A stretch of DNA of 64,000 bases from Rhynchonema sp. JSB1_4 (GCA_030248065.1 JASAMV010007728.1:1-64000); one strand, 5' to 3'. Positions 45,901-57,678 are shown, counted from the stretch's first letter. The notes: generated by a model from the sequence alone, not told the origin. Numbers and translations are program-made.

Positions 45901-47009
45901 TTCCAATTTTTCTGGGGGCATATTTTGGTCATCTGGGCGTTTTAAAAAAAACGTTTTTTTTAAAAAAAACGTTTTTTTAAAAAAACGATTTTTTTGAAAA
46001 AAACGTTTTTTGCCCAACCCTGATCGTGACCCACATGGACATGGACCCAGGCGGTCGGGACCAAAATGGCTGGACCCCAATAGTCGGGTCGACCCCAAGC
46101 GGCGACACCTAAAAGTCGAACCCAAATGGCTGGACCCAAAACGACGGGGAACAGCATGGATGCACCTTGTAACTTCAAACAACAAGCACATCACGACAAC
46201 CAACCGGATAGATATTTCGCCGCACAGACGCGCAGTTTGTAGGCCGTGTCAATTTCGTTGCGTTTGCCTGGTGAAGCGAGGTCCTGAAACATCAGAGAGA
46301 AGCTCATTCCCCACGTGAATTGATTCTGAGTATAATTTTTCGTTCCGACCTCTCGTTTAGGTATCACGATTTTGTCTCCGTTTGGCATGGCAAATTCCCA
46401 ACAGTCCGGCGTTTCCTGGTACCACGTGGCCGGCAATCGGATGTCCCGCCACGCGCCGTTCGAATATTGTTCGCACCATTTCTTCAACGTGTGACGGTGT
46501 ACCTGAAGCTTTAACAAGAGATCCATTTAAGAAAGGTCTCTGTGGATTTTAGTTCGGTTTCTGGGCCCATGTATCAAACATGGTGATCGCTTGAGTTCGG
46601 CCATGACCTGACTTTTTTGTATTGAAACATCCTGTATACAAAATTTGCCTGTCAGACATTTTTTGTGACCAGCATAAAAGTTGTTTTCATCACAGTCACT
46701 GTGGAGAAGTCAGTGGTGCCGCATAAGCAGTGTACGTCCTTCATATCCTCCAGATACATGCCAAACAGTCCCGTGCAACCAAGATGAAATCTATCAGCGA
46801 CCCGATCGGTTCATCAAGTATGACTGTGTGCGCGGTCACTATGTTTATCCCAGGAACTATTCAAATTGCCGCCAACCAATCACCTGTCCGCGACTCTGCA
46901 AGGCCAAATAGGCGAACGGCATTTTGGTGATGCGAACGATCTCGGTCCAACAAAATCGGTACTCATCCGGATAGGCGACACCGCTGCCTTTGGCGCGACC
47001 GCGCGGCAT
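42963..47009 (-). CDS. Unrecognised eight-exon protein with HTH-like segment, 519 aa
   Basis: Minus-strand exons: 47009-46884, 46502-46205, 45353-45244, 45111-45019, 44629-44445, 44197-43959, 43720-43419, 43169-42963. All phases close to give 519 residues. Starts MPRGRAKGSG. Residues ~43-140 are Trp/aromatic-rich (KWCEQYSNGAWRDIRLP, TWYQETPDCWEF). Residues ~217-255 (VLHMIYDRGVPMGEVIRRL, then RISETTVRTFVK) look like a helix-turn-helix. Residues ~395-430 are Gln-rich then Lys/Arg-rich (LLLQQQQLKRRKQRPP, a possible nuclear signal) followed by Ala-rich sequence. The C-terminus has a short amphipathic helix (EKVSDTVEGLLQRIREEN). The overall look is of a nuclear DNA-binding or chromatin protein, but I recognise no family. 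A hAT-like MITE lies in intron 2. Confidence 0.82.
45511..46022. mobile_element. 512-bp hAT-like MITE, complete
   Basis: Ends CAGGGTAGGGCAAAAAA and TTTTTTGCCCAACCCTG. ATCGTGAC at 45503-45510 is repeated exactly at 46023-46030 as an 8-bp target duplication. The interior is shared with 13840-14240. It sits in intron 2 of the unrecognised eight-exon gene. Confidence 0.9.
46730..46911 (+). CDS. Possible last exon of a small secreted Cys-rich protein
   Basis: After the acceptor CGCATAAGCAG an open frame of 60 codons ends in TAG. It has six to seven cysteines (DTCQTVPCNQDE, YDCVRGHY, NCRQPITCPRLCKAK), giving the look of a disulfide-rich secreted peptide. No upstream exon with a start or signal peptide was found. 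It overlaps the end of exon 1 of the minus-strand gene at 46884-46911, so the two would be antisense partners. Tentative. Confidence 0.35.
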
Positions 47010-47259
47010 ATTTCGGCAAAGTTGATTGGTTTGAAAGTTGTGGAGAATTTCAAATTTCTGAAATTCGCGCGACAAAATTATTTGAATCAACGCCCCCCCC
47101 GCCGCCCAACCCGGGATAGACACAGGTAAGAAGAAAGAAGATGATAAAAGTCGCTGGAGCGACCATTTAGCAGCACCGTCCAGAGCCAAATCAATCGAAA
47201 GTGCTGAAACAGCAGCTCAGTTTTGAAAACAACATCTACGTACAACTGCGGCGTAACGT

Positions 47260-48660
47260 TAGTATACAACGGAAAAGACGTGGTAGGCTTGCTGTATACA
47301 TAATACTGTACGTATACATACATACCGACTGCATAGCCCAACCAACGTGAACACACGTGCAGATGGTTGGTACATGTACATACATAGAACTGAATTTTAT
47401 CAACCAGTTCTCTTGCGCGCGCTCAGCCGACCAACCCGGTTGTCTGTATGTATGTATACATACTGTATATATGTACGTATGGGTCGGTATTCGTACAGCA
47501 TAGTGTACGTGTCTGTACGTATACATACATATGTATACCTACATTTGATGGTTGGGGAGGTACACACACACCACACCACACCACACAATGTCGTGTGGCT
47601 TGGTGTGCATGTACATGTACATACAGCCAATATGTACGTATGTATGTATGAAACAGCAGTTTTTGTGTCAGTGTAAGAGCGGCAGCAGAGAGCGAGAGAG
47701 TCGCAACGTATGCATATACATACATTGTACGTACGTATACATACAATGTATACAAACCTTGTGCTGTGAAACCACCGTCCTGTATGTATACGTACAATGT
47801 ACATGTCAGTATATCGCTGGCTGGAGGCTAGGCTCGCCGCTCCAAGACCCCATAATGCATTTGTATAGTACAACGACAACTTGACGTTTTTTCTTGGCGC
47901 CCCTGTTTTTTCGGTACTGAGCGGCTTCGTTTGCGATAGTCACTCGCGGTTGCCTTTTGCCGGCCAGCTTCCACCGCTTGGCTGTGCACGTTGCATATTG
48001 TGCACTGTGGCTTATGTTGAGAAATCTCCGGCACCCGTTTTGTATGCACTCCGGACGGACGGGCATTATGTATACGTACATGTGTACATTATACATACAT
48101 ACATACATATGTATACGTACGTATACTATGTTGTACATATACATACAGTATATGCATGGCCAATGTGTTTGCGGCCAAGTAGGTATGTACCCTTCGAATG
48201 TGCACGTGGGTACACATGTACGTACGTATTAGCGACACAAAACGAAAATGGTGAACAACCAGGCCTACTCATGAACGGGCCATAGTACAGTACGGTGTAT
48301 ACATGCGTGCTTTGTGTGTCATGTACATATAAGCAGACTACAATGCACTGAACATTAGTACACCATGATACGATAAGGTGCGTCTGCGGTACATCAAACA
48401 TGCTTTTCGATGTGGGTCTGTATATACAATATGTAGATAGGTATGTATGTTGTTTCCAATTTTGCATGCAGGGTAAGTCTGCATGCAACGCACAAAATGC
48501 AGGTACGGTATGTATTAGGTATGTATACTGTCACCCACACTTTCAGAACGCATGTGCAAAACATGAACAGGTATGTGAATATGTACATAGTGTACACCTC
48601 GAGCACCTTTTCTACCTCTGGGATGGTATGTAGGTACTAAGTAAGTATATGTAATGTTCC
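47260..48660. repeat. Microsatellite-rich region (TACA/TGTA/CGTA words)
   Basis: Dense short runs of GTATGTATACATAC-type sequence, many self-complementary, recur about every 50-150 bp. A CACACCACACCACAC run is at ~47568. The many open frames here are artefacts of the simple repeat. Confidence 0.75.
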
Positions 48661-49060
48661 GTTACGAAAAATTTGCAGGGACTGTCCTTCCCCCTGCTAG
48701 TAGTCACCATGGGCTTGTTCACTGTTGGCAGGCACACAATAGACACCAATTCTCATTCATGATGATGAATCACTTGCCGTCCGCTATTCCCCGTTCATGA
48801 GATCGCCCTCCAAATGCTTTCCTTGGTCGCGCCTTGGAAGTCAAAACTACACGTATATATGCGCAAAGCTAAAGCTTAGTCACATTCCCATACACAGTAC
48901 GTTACGTATTGTAGTTCAAAGCTTGCCTTCTTCAAAGAGCATCAATCTTCAAATGACTGTGTGTGGTGAATGGTAGCGTAATTCATTCACAGGAAACTGT
49001 TTCTGTACAAAGACACAGCTTCCAGTATTTCAGATACTGGCCCATTGAGTTTCCTTCAAG
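48661..49060. other. Upstream of SPP-like gene, no feature seen
   Basis: Non-coding sequence; no clear TATA box or repeat. Confidence 0.45.
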
Positions 49061-50378
49061 ATGGACTGGGGGCGTCAACTGTCGAACGCGGTGATTATCG
49101 GCACCTCATTCCTCTGTGCGCTAATCGGATCACTTCGATGTCGTGCCTACGTCGAGCGATTGAAACAAAAAAAGCAGAAGGCCGTATTCTCAATCGGGGT
49201 GCCGATCGCGATCGCAATTCCACTTGTGTCCACCATCATTCTGTTCATCATGTATCTGAGCGAGCAGCAAGAGTCGCCCGATCAAAAAACCATCTCAGAA
49301 CCCGATCCATGGATGAAACTGCTGGCCAAAATTCTCGCCTTCTGGCTGCCATCCTTAATCGGCGGATTCTGTTTCGGAATGCTAATCTTCGATTTGCTTA
49401 AAATGCTGCTGAAACTTGAACTCACAGATTTTGGCGAGATAGTTCTTCTGACCACATTTGTGTTTCTGGGCATTTCAATATCTGTGGTGCACTGCCTGGA
49501 GCCGACGTGGTACATGAACGATGTATTGGTGGTCAGCTATTGCGTTCTGGCAATTGAGTACGGTCTATTGAGCAGCTTTACGTCTGCCGTTGTGTTTCTG
49601 GCCGGAATGAGCGGATGGGACATCTTCTTCAATTATGGATTCAATGTGCTCGGTTGGTGTGTTCTTTGTGGTTTTGGTTGCGTTCTTGGAAACAATTCTA
49701 TTGCGTCATTACCATTGTTCAAAAGGCACTTAAATATGTACATATGTGCGTAGGATGAAATGTCCATGTCAGATTTTTGACACGAGGAATCAGTATGGTC
49801 TGCGCGATTCTTGGACCACCAGCAGCAGTATGCCATATTTTGCGATAATTACAACCGCAATCTTGTCAATACAATGTCCAAACTGTTGTTTGTCCGGCCG
49901 GTTACGTGGTTTTGCTGATTCAAAAATCCCCCATCGGTTGCAAAAGGTTTTGTGATCTGCAGTAATTATGGTCACTTCGATACAATCTTCTTCAGGCCCA
50001 GTCGTGTCCAAGTCGACTTCCCCATTCTTCCTACTCTTCCCCATCGTCACGCGTGACGCAATGGGCAAGCTGGGTAGCCCGGACGTGATGGTCACCGGTC
50101 TCTATGTGGCATTCTTGTGTCGATTCGAGGCCTCAATTCGACAGCAAAACATTCGATCGACATCGAAAAGCCATTATTTCATATTGGCACTGGTCCAATT
50201 CACAATTGGACTCATTCTGACTTTCATCGTGTCATATGTCACCCGTCACACCACGCCTGCCATGCCCCTGCCCTCACTGTTGACTGTGGGAACATCGGTG
50301 ATACAGGCGGCTAGACGGGGCGAATTAGGCGACCTGCTGTATTTTAGGGATTCGTTTATTAGAATGAGATATTGTTGA
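49061..50378 (+). CDS. Signal-peptide-peptidase-like aspartyl intramembrane protease, divergent, ~335 aa
   Basis: Exons 49061-49652 and 49963-50378; phase 1. About nine hydrophobic segments. Family landmarks in order: GSLRCRAYVE near the N-terminus, EPTWYMNDVLVVSYCVLAIE (~147-166), FLAGMSGWDIFFNYGFN with D187, LGSPDVMVTGLYVAFLCRFE with D238, and TPAMPLPSL (~295-303). In typical SPP these are YD, GxGD and PAL. Here Tyr is Trp, the third GxGD residue is Pro, and PAL is PAM. Both Asp residues are kept. Such proteases cleave transmembrane helices of type II proteins in the ER. Activity is uncertain because of the substitutions. AATAAA at 50544-50549. Confidence 0.75.
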
Positions 50379-50878
50379 TGCAGTACGATGCTGATGCTGG
50401 TCTTGTATTATATTTGTAGGGACGGAAACTTCTCAAAATCGTTGAATTGATGAACCGTATACTTCAGTATGGTGATCGAGGGTAATTTTTTGATGTGTTT
50501 ATGCAGTAACTTAGTGCTAATGGGTGTCACGTGTTCCATTCAAAATAAATCATGAGATCTCCTTATATGTCTGATGGCCTTTTCAATCTTTGTTCGACTA
50601 TACAATTATGATTCTCTTTTTTCTCGAAGATAAGAGTGGGCAATGTACTCGACAGGGGTTTTGTTATTCGTTGCTTTGATCAAGTTTGCAACGGTTTAAA
50701 ATGACGTTCTGCTGATTTTAAATTACGTACAGTATGCGATGTAGGCGTTTGTATAATTATGCTGGCCTGATTATATTAACACAAACATGTGTATTTGTAT
50801 ACAAATCTTTATTTATTGACCTGCAGAGAGGTGCTTTGCCATTTTTTAAATAAAAGGTCGGCAGCCGAGACCAGAAAG
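50379..50878. other. 3' UTR of SPP-like gene and intergenic sequence
   Basis: Contains AATAAA (50544-50549). A weak alternative exon (GRKLLKIVELMNR) after TTGTAG at ~50420 could extend the SPP-like protein if the preceding stop were spliced out; not supported strongly. Confidence 0.4.
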
Positions 50879-53284
50879 ATGGTACTTCTCAAAATATTCA
50901 CCCTTGTAGTCATATGCGTCATTTGTTTCGTTCCACATTGTGAGTTTCAATCCCGGCTATACAGTACATCAAGTTTACCGATTGTATGCGTATGTACATA
51001 TACAGTATTTATACATACTTCACGATAAAGCTTGTACATGATCTCTGTAAACAACAAACATATTCACTGGTACATGAATGTAGATTTCAATATTTTTTGC
51101 ATAAATGCAGCTCGCCAGTGTTCGCCGAAGAACAAGCGCGCGCAGAAAGAGATCAAGTTGTATCTCGGTTGTGACAAACTCCACTGGGACCCTCATCGTC
51201 GGTGCAGCAAGTTGCATTTAATTAATTCTTTTTTACTGTTAAAAAACAAGCTGGGATCCAACTAGGTCATCGCAGGGTCATTAGCTGATAAGTTTGGTCC
51301 ACAGGAGTCCGGTTTGCGCTTTAAAAGTGCAGCAGGTGATGTTTTACTCGAGCGCAGTAAGGATCCTGCTCGTGGTGCTTATTGGAGGTCAAATTGGACA
51401 GTGGTATTCGCAACGACAAGGTGGAGGCACCTCACCCGTCTGTGAAAACAGGCCGAAACTGGCAAAACGCATTGCTGTTACATTATGTCATCATTATATT
51501 TGTCGACTGTTTCTGTGCAGTACATTCAAATTAATGTTTGTTTCTTGCTGTTAATGTTTGTTTCTTACTGTATCTGTTGGGAAACAACTTGTAATGCCAA
51601 TATAGAAAAGCCAAGAAAGGTTTTATTTCAAAAATCACCCTGTTGACCAAGACCAGATTCAGATCCTGATCCAGCCGACCATCAGGTATACTTGATCATG
51701 GCCAAATATATTTGTCCTTGTCTGCGCAGCGCTGCCAACGCGCGTGGTCACAGTCGATTCGGAGCTGAACTGTGACATGAACGACCCGAATCGATGCATG
51801 TGGACGAGTATGTCGTCGAACATCAACCCAGCCCTCGTCAACACGCAGTGCTACTGGTTCGCAAAGTCGCACGGCGGCGGCTATTGGACTCATTTGGGAC
51901 CATCGCGCGAGCCGAGCAGCGGTATGAGATTCTGCCAGTTGTTGTTGTGCATATATTCAAATACTCAAAACATATGTATATGAAATTTATCTGAAGTACA
52001 TCTGTCAAGTAAGCACACCAACGAAACAACTATACGGTTGAGCTGCCCCGAACGGCAAAGACAAATTTTGTTTGGAGACAAAACGGCTCGTTGTGAAGAC
52101 GGCCTTTGAACTGTATTTCGTCATAGCGTTTAGGTACTCTGTGGCCGTCACCCTCTAAAAAATTGCCTTTGCGTTGTCGGAGTCCATAACCGTTGTCGTT
52201 TTGGTGGTAGTGCCTGTGTGTGCATCGATTTGCTGGCCATTTTAAACCACCCATTGCTTTAGTCCTTGAAAGTGTCGAGCCAGATACGAACAAAACATAC
52301 TTTCTGGCCGCATAAAGCAGGACAAATTGCTGCACGATTGTATTGATGCCAATTTATCCAGGTGAACGATTCATTTTGGCCGGTGGTCACAGTTCGCGCG
52401 AAAAGGCTGTTTGGTACAGTTCGCAGGTCGGATGTATGCGAGACGGTGGGACGCTGAGCTTCAAGTCAGTCATATCATTATGGATGTGGAAATTGTTGAA
52501 AATGAAATTTTAATCAAAATATAATGTTTCTTCCATCGCAGGTACTGGCTGTACGGGGCTGCCAGAGTGCGAGTGCTGATTCTGAACGGACAGAATCAAG
52601 AGATATGGAGCTCCGGTGAACACGAGTGCACGCGGTCGCATCCGTCGAATGGCATTTGCACGGTACAGTTGCAGTCGCAGACCGAGCCCTGTCGGGTGAG
52701 TTGTGGACTCGGGAACGAGACATTGCTGTTAACCGAGGTCTTCAGGTGTCGGGTGTTGGCATTTTCTTCATGTCGGGCGGGATGTCGAGTTTGGTGGAAA
52801 CGTCCGAACCAAATAATTGACATATGCATTTTTTAGAATTGAAAACTCATTTTAGTTCGCGACTGCAAAGAAATTACAATTCTCAAAGATACGCCAGATA
52901 TTCTCATACGTGTTCTCTGGTGTGGACGCGACACGCATTACGGAAAAAAGTGTGTTTCCAATGAAAATGGGTTGCTACCTTGTTTTGCAGTTCGCCATTC
53001 AAGGCTACAATTTCGGCGACGGTATGGTGCTGTTCAACAACATTCGATTCCGAGGAAACATTGCACCGAGCTGTAACCCCCCAACGCAACCGCCTCAACC
53101 ACCAGAAGTTGTGGTAACACAACCTCCACCAGAGATCTACCCGTGTGCCAACGGACAACTACCAAGCTCAACCGAAAGTCCATGTACCAGCGGGCTGTGC
53201 TCGCCTTGTCCTTCCGGTCCCGGCGGTGGCGGCGGTGGCCAAGCAAACCTTGAATGGGAAGGAGATCCCAGTCTAGTGGACTAA
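50879..53284 (+). CDS. Secreted MAM-like domain protein, 296 aa (paralogue 1)
   Basis: Exons 50879-50939, 51111-51197, 51730-51921, 52362-52464, 52542-52695, 52991-53284; all phases agree. Signal peptide: KIFTLVVICVICFVPH. A short conserved Cys/Lys-rich piece follows (CSPKNKRAQKEIKLYLGC). The MAM-like domain has LNCDMNDPNRCMWTSM at its start, LNTQ/CYWF and GERFILAGGH in the middle, GGTLSFKYWLYGAARVRVL, then FAIQGYNFGDGMVLFNNIRF at its end. The C-terminus is Pro-rich and then Gly-rich with CxxxxCSPC. MAM domains are extracellular adhesion modules. AATAAA at 53409-53414. A tandem paralogue follows. Confidence 0.85.
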
Positions 53285-53414
53285 AAGTGATTGTTCGTGT
53301 GGATTATGGCGATTACCACCACTTATGTATATTCAATTTGTGATTTTGAACATGGAGCAGCGAGAAGGGGGTGCACGTACTTTAAGCCATGACATGACTG
53401 TCTCAGCCAATAAA

Positions 53415-54270
53415 AATGTTGCTATATCATGTTGTATTTTGAGATTCTTTGCAGTTTAAAAAAACTGGGCCTGATAAGGTCGGGCCGGAACTTCCGGGCC
53501 TAAAAAGTCGCGGAATAGAACATTCGCGCTGGATTTCGCGCTCAGCTCGAACACATAAACAATGTTTACATCAAAAGTGATGAGACGAAAAAGCAGGCAG
53601 CTTCGAACACATGATTTCGACTCAGTATGTTCATGTTCCAACATTCACCATTCCATCCAGCCACGAACAGTGATCGCCACCAACCAAAACAGCCAGCCAA
53701 ATTCGAGACATCCGAAAACAATGGAAATTATTTCGAATCAACAAAGAAGGCGTCCGGATCGGGATCGGCTTTCGGAATACTAATCGGGACCAGGATTCCC
53801 GGATTTTATCGGCATAAAATTCTTCGGATCCCGATAGCACTGTTTTTTTAGTTATCTCCACCAAGGCGATGGCCTAGCAGTGAGCCAAGGAAAGCGAAAC
53901 ACCGAAATATTGCTTGTGTCGCGAGAAAACCCGCAGCAAAGTTTGCTGGCGGTGGGTGTGTTTGCTTTCGCGCATTTTCTTTTTTGTGCTTTTTTGCGAA
54001 AAATTTAATTTTTTTCAATTTAGCGACTAGAATCTCGCTGGATTCGTTTCGTTTCCAAGATATACTACATGCGATTTGTTTATTCGGTGTCTTAATCAAG
54101 TTTGCAACGGCAACGGGTTGATCAAGTTCTGCTGATTTAGAATCACATTTACACAAATGTAAGCGTATCGTTATTCCGGGCGAATTTAGCAATGAATGCG
54201 GTTGAGCATTTATTTGGCAGAATTGTGCTCACTTTCTTAGTTGAAAATAAGTCTCCAGACGAGGCCAAAA
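53415..54270. other. Intergenic between MAM paralogues
   Basis: Holds an inverted fragment of the 1785-1945 GGCC repeat (53462-53520). No gene seen. Confidence 0.5.
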
Positions 54271-56366
54271 ATGATCCATCGAAAAATATCAACCATCGTC
54301 ATCATTTGCGCCGTTTACATCAAACAGTGTGAGCTCCTTATTATTTGCAGCCGAGTACGATGTGATGACAGACAGAGGATAATACGAGGGCATTTTTATT
54401 GCTCCGATAAATACTAACAATCATCAGTGATCGTTTTGCAGCTGGTGATAATTGTTAGCTTAACTGCAGCTCGTCTATGTTCGCCACAAAACAAGAAGTC
54501 ACAGCGCGAGATCAGGATGTATCTCGGGTGTGAAAGGCTGCACTGGATTCCACAAAGTTGGCTTTTAAGTTGAATATTTTTAACTTAATTAACCGGTTGA
54601 TTCCAATCAGGCATCAAACTCGATAATGGGGTCCGTACCGACTTCGCACGTGTCTAGTCACACGCACACCGCTGGTACGATCCTGATAAACGTGGTTATA
54701 TGTTGTTCATGATAAAATCACGCACCAGCAAAAGTTCAATGTTCTATCAAAATTACGGTGTTGATCAGAAAGTCACCTGACCAAGAGGACTCATGGAACA
54801 ATCCAGATTATGCCGATCACCAAACGCATGATGTTGGAGCCAATTGTTTCGCAGGCCTGCCACCGCGATACATCACGACGTCATCCGACCTCGATTGCGA
54901 CATGCGCGACCCAAGCCTATGCATGTGGTCCAGTATGTCGCCGAACATCAACCCATCACTGGTCAACACGCAGTGCTATTGGTTCCAAAAGTCGCACGGC
55001 GGCGCCTATTGGGGTCACCTGGGACCTTCGCGCGCACCCAGCCATGGTATACTGTATATAAACTTGAAGTTTCTTTTCGTTGTTGCAACGCAACACTTGA
55101 CGCAGACCACGACCGGGATGCTCTGCAAGGGGCGGGAGTCACTTATAAGCCACTGTTCTTCTCACTTTCACCATGCGTTGAGTGACTGTGTAACTACCAT
55201 GGCATCCCGAAGACGGATAAAGTTTCGTACCGGAACAAGAAAAACCTGTTCTGCCTACAAATGCAAGCTTTCCAATTATCCAGGCGAGCGATTCATTTTG
55301 GCTGGAGGTCATGGCTGGAACCAAAAATCCGTCTGGTACAGTACCAAACTGCGATGTATGCAGAATGGTGGCACGCTGAGATTCAAGTAGGCCCATATTA
55401 TTATTATTGCTTTCATTGACATTTCGAGCTGGACAAATTTTCACAGCATGATTTTAAGCTTCGGTTCGTATATATGTAACCACAGGTACTGGTTGTACGG
55501 TGCTGCGCGCGTGCGAGTGCTGATTCTCAATGAACACTATGCACCGATATGGCACTCGGGCAATTCGTGCACGAAAACGCATCCGTCCAACGGCGTCTGC
55601 ACGGTGCAGCTGCAGCCACAAACCAGGCCTTGTCGCGTTCGTTTCTTTTCTTCTCAGAAACCAGATATTTTCTCTCATGACGCACCGGATTTGGCGTCTA
55701 AACAATCCAAATACATTTGGTGATAGATGTGAGAAGATTTCAGTACAGGTTTGAGAGAGGTTACAAGGTTGTAAAATTTGACAAGAGTGAAAGCTTTTTT
55801 CTCGATGGTTGTGATACTGAGTAACTGTCGAAATGTTCTCACATCTGATAACAACACCACGCACCCGACCCAGGTGCTGTCTGGACATTTCGGCCTGAAT
55901 GTTTCTCTGGATATATTGGTTGCATTGTTCGCAGCTCGCCATCCAAGGCTACAATTTCGCAAACGGTTTGGTGCTGTTCAACAACATTCGATTCCAAGGA
56001 AACCTGGGCTCGAGCTGCGGCGCAACCCAACCCAAACCGTCACCCCCGATCCAGCCCCCAGTGACCCGACCTCCTCCCGAACCCATAACCGGACCCCCGG
56101 CTGAACCTCAAACTCAGCCTCCATTTGAACCCCCAGCTGAACCCTCAAATGAACCCCCAACAGAACCACCTGAACCATCAAATGAACCCCCAAAAGAACC
56201 CCCAGCTGAACCCCCAACCGAGTCCCCAAACGAACCGCCAAGTGAACCCTCTCAATCCCCCGTACCAGATTCACCCAACCCCCCTGACACCAACCCATGT
56301 CCGAGTGGACAACAGGCAAGCAGCCGCCCATGTTCCCCAACCGATATCGAGTATGAAAATGTCTGA
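54271..56366 (+). CDS. Secreted MAM-like domain protein, 340 aa (paralogue 2)
   Basis: Exons 54271-54328, 54470-54556, 54855-55046, 55284-55386, 55486-55636, 55935-56366. Exons 2, 3 and 4 have exactly the lengths of paralogue 1, and exon 5 is one codon shorter. Signal peptide: KISTIVIICAVYI. Domain landmarks: LDCDMRDPSLCMWSSM, GERFILAGGHG, GGTLRFKYWLYGAARV, LAIQGYNFANGLVLFNNIRF. The C-terminal tail differs completely. It is ~95 residues of EPPxEP-type Pro/Glu-rich repeats ending in a short Cys-containing segment (NPCPSGQQ...RPCSP). AATAAA at 56623-56628. Confidence 0.86.
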
Positions 56367-56752
56367 AAGATCGTGTAGGGCTTTCGTTTTCTCCACTCTT
56401 ATTTCTATATTGAGGTTTTTGAACCTTTGAGACGAACTATGGGCCAATTGATGTGTGTTCAATTCAGATCGTCAACTAAAGTCGTCAATTCAAAGAAGCC
56501 CTGGTACACATGGCATATTCGGCGTCAGTTGACGTCTTTAGTTGACTTATCTGAGTTGACGAGTTTAATATGAGCCAACAGTGTGTATTTTTGAGGGTCG
56601 ACGAAAATTAACCGTCTCCGTGAATAAAATATTGCTTATAGTGTTATTTTCAGTTTGATTTCGGATTCAAACAAAAATTACAGTCTCGATTTATTGTTCA
56701 GCTTAATCAGTTATTATACCTGGAAAGCAATTGCCAAATAAGACATAATCAC

Positions 56753-56880
56753 GGGGAGCGCATGTACATTCCAAAATCCTTTGTGAACAAAAAATGGCTT
56801 TCTTCGACTGGGGCTCGAACCCAGGTCCTCCGCCTAACCGGGGATCGTCTGCTGCCAACAAGCAAACTCACCCATTGCTT
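56753..56880 (-). repeat. tRNA-derived SINE-like element, copy 2
   Basis: On the minus strand GGTTAGGCGGAGGACCTGGG is followed by TTCGAGCCCCAG. The T stem CTGGG/CCCAG is perfect around a TTCGAGC loop. The tail matches copy 1 at 22651-22770. Confidence 0.72.
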
Positions 56881-56989
56881 ACAAATAAGACATGTAATAG
56901 TGATCAAAATTTACAGCAGATTTTGTCGTATTGTTGCTAATGACGAAAACATGCAACCCGCTGTAATTACTGTGTAATTTTGTTGCAGG

Positions 56990-57250
56990 TGATCCTATTG
57001 ACCGATTTTATAATCATGCATGACCAGCAGGTACTGTAGCTGATTCCGCAATCTTTTGTAATCAAGGTCAGCTGAATCTGTAATCATAACCACAAAAATT
57101 TGCAACCCACTGCCCACTGTATGACTGATCAGGGCGTTGTAACCGATCGCAACTGATCCTGTGTAATTCTTGCCGTCATCAACTGACTTTGTAATGGTCA
57201 TTACTGACCACAAAAATGTGTAGCCCACGGCTGATTTTGTAATTGTTGAC
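56990..57250. repeat. Degenerate short tandem repeats
   Basis: Diverged units built on CTGATTTTGTAATC and GACCACAAAAATGTGCAACCC recur several times. No coding potential. Confidence 0.5.
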
Positions 57251-57678
57251 TGCGTTCATTCTAAGATGAATCAAGTTGCCTTGCGCCAGGCGGAACGGAC
57301 AGACAAGAGCCCGTTTACCTCGTCATATGTTTATAAGACTTCGCGGTTGAAGACGCGCAGGCTCATTTTTGATGTAATCAGGCTTTCGTGCTGTTTGGCT
57401 TAGGTTGGATACCGACACGGCTCTCAGCCGAGTTTGGCGCATATTCAGGCATTTGGGCATCTGCAGGACAGTTACGAAAAATGAATTCAGTCACCCGAAT
57501 AAAAAAAACTGGAGAGAGGTGGCACACAGTTTTCCGTTCCGAATTACACGCGATAACTCACATGTGAAAAATTGTATACATGAGTTAGGCACACCAGACC
57601 CTCACAGCTGACTGATTTCCATGACAACGCCGACCCTGATAAGGTATGTAACGAACTTACATGGCGCTTATCGCGGCT

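Noticed and set aside
47236..48640. Many overlapping open frames on both strands
   Set aside because: Artefacts of TACA/TGTA/CGTA simple repeats; Tyr/Val/His-rich translations with no structure.
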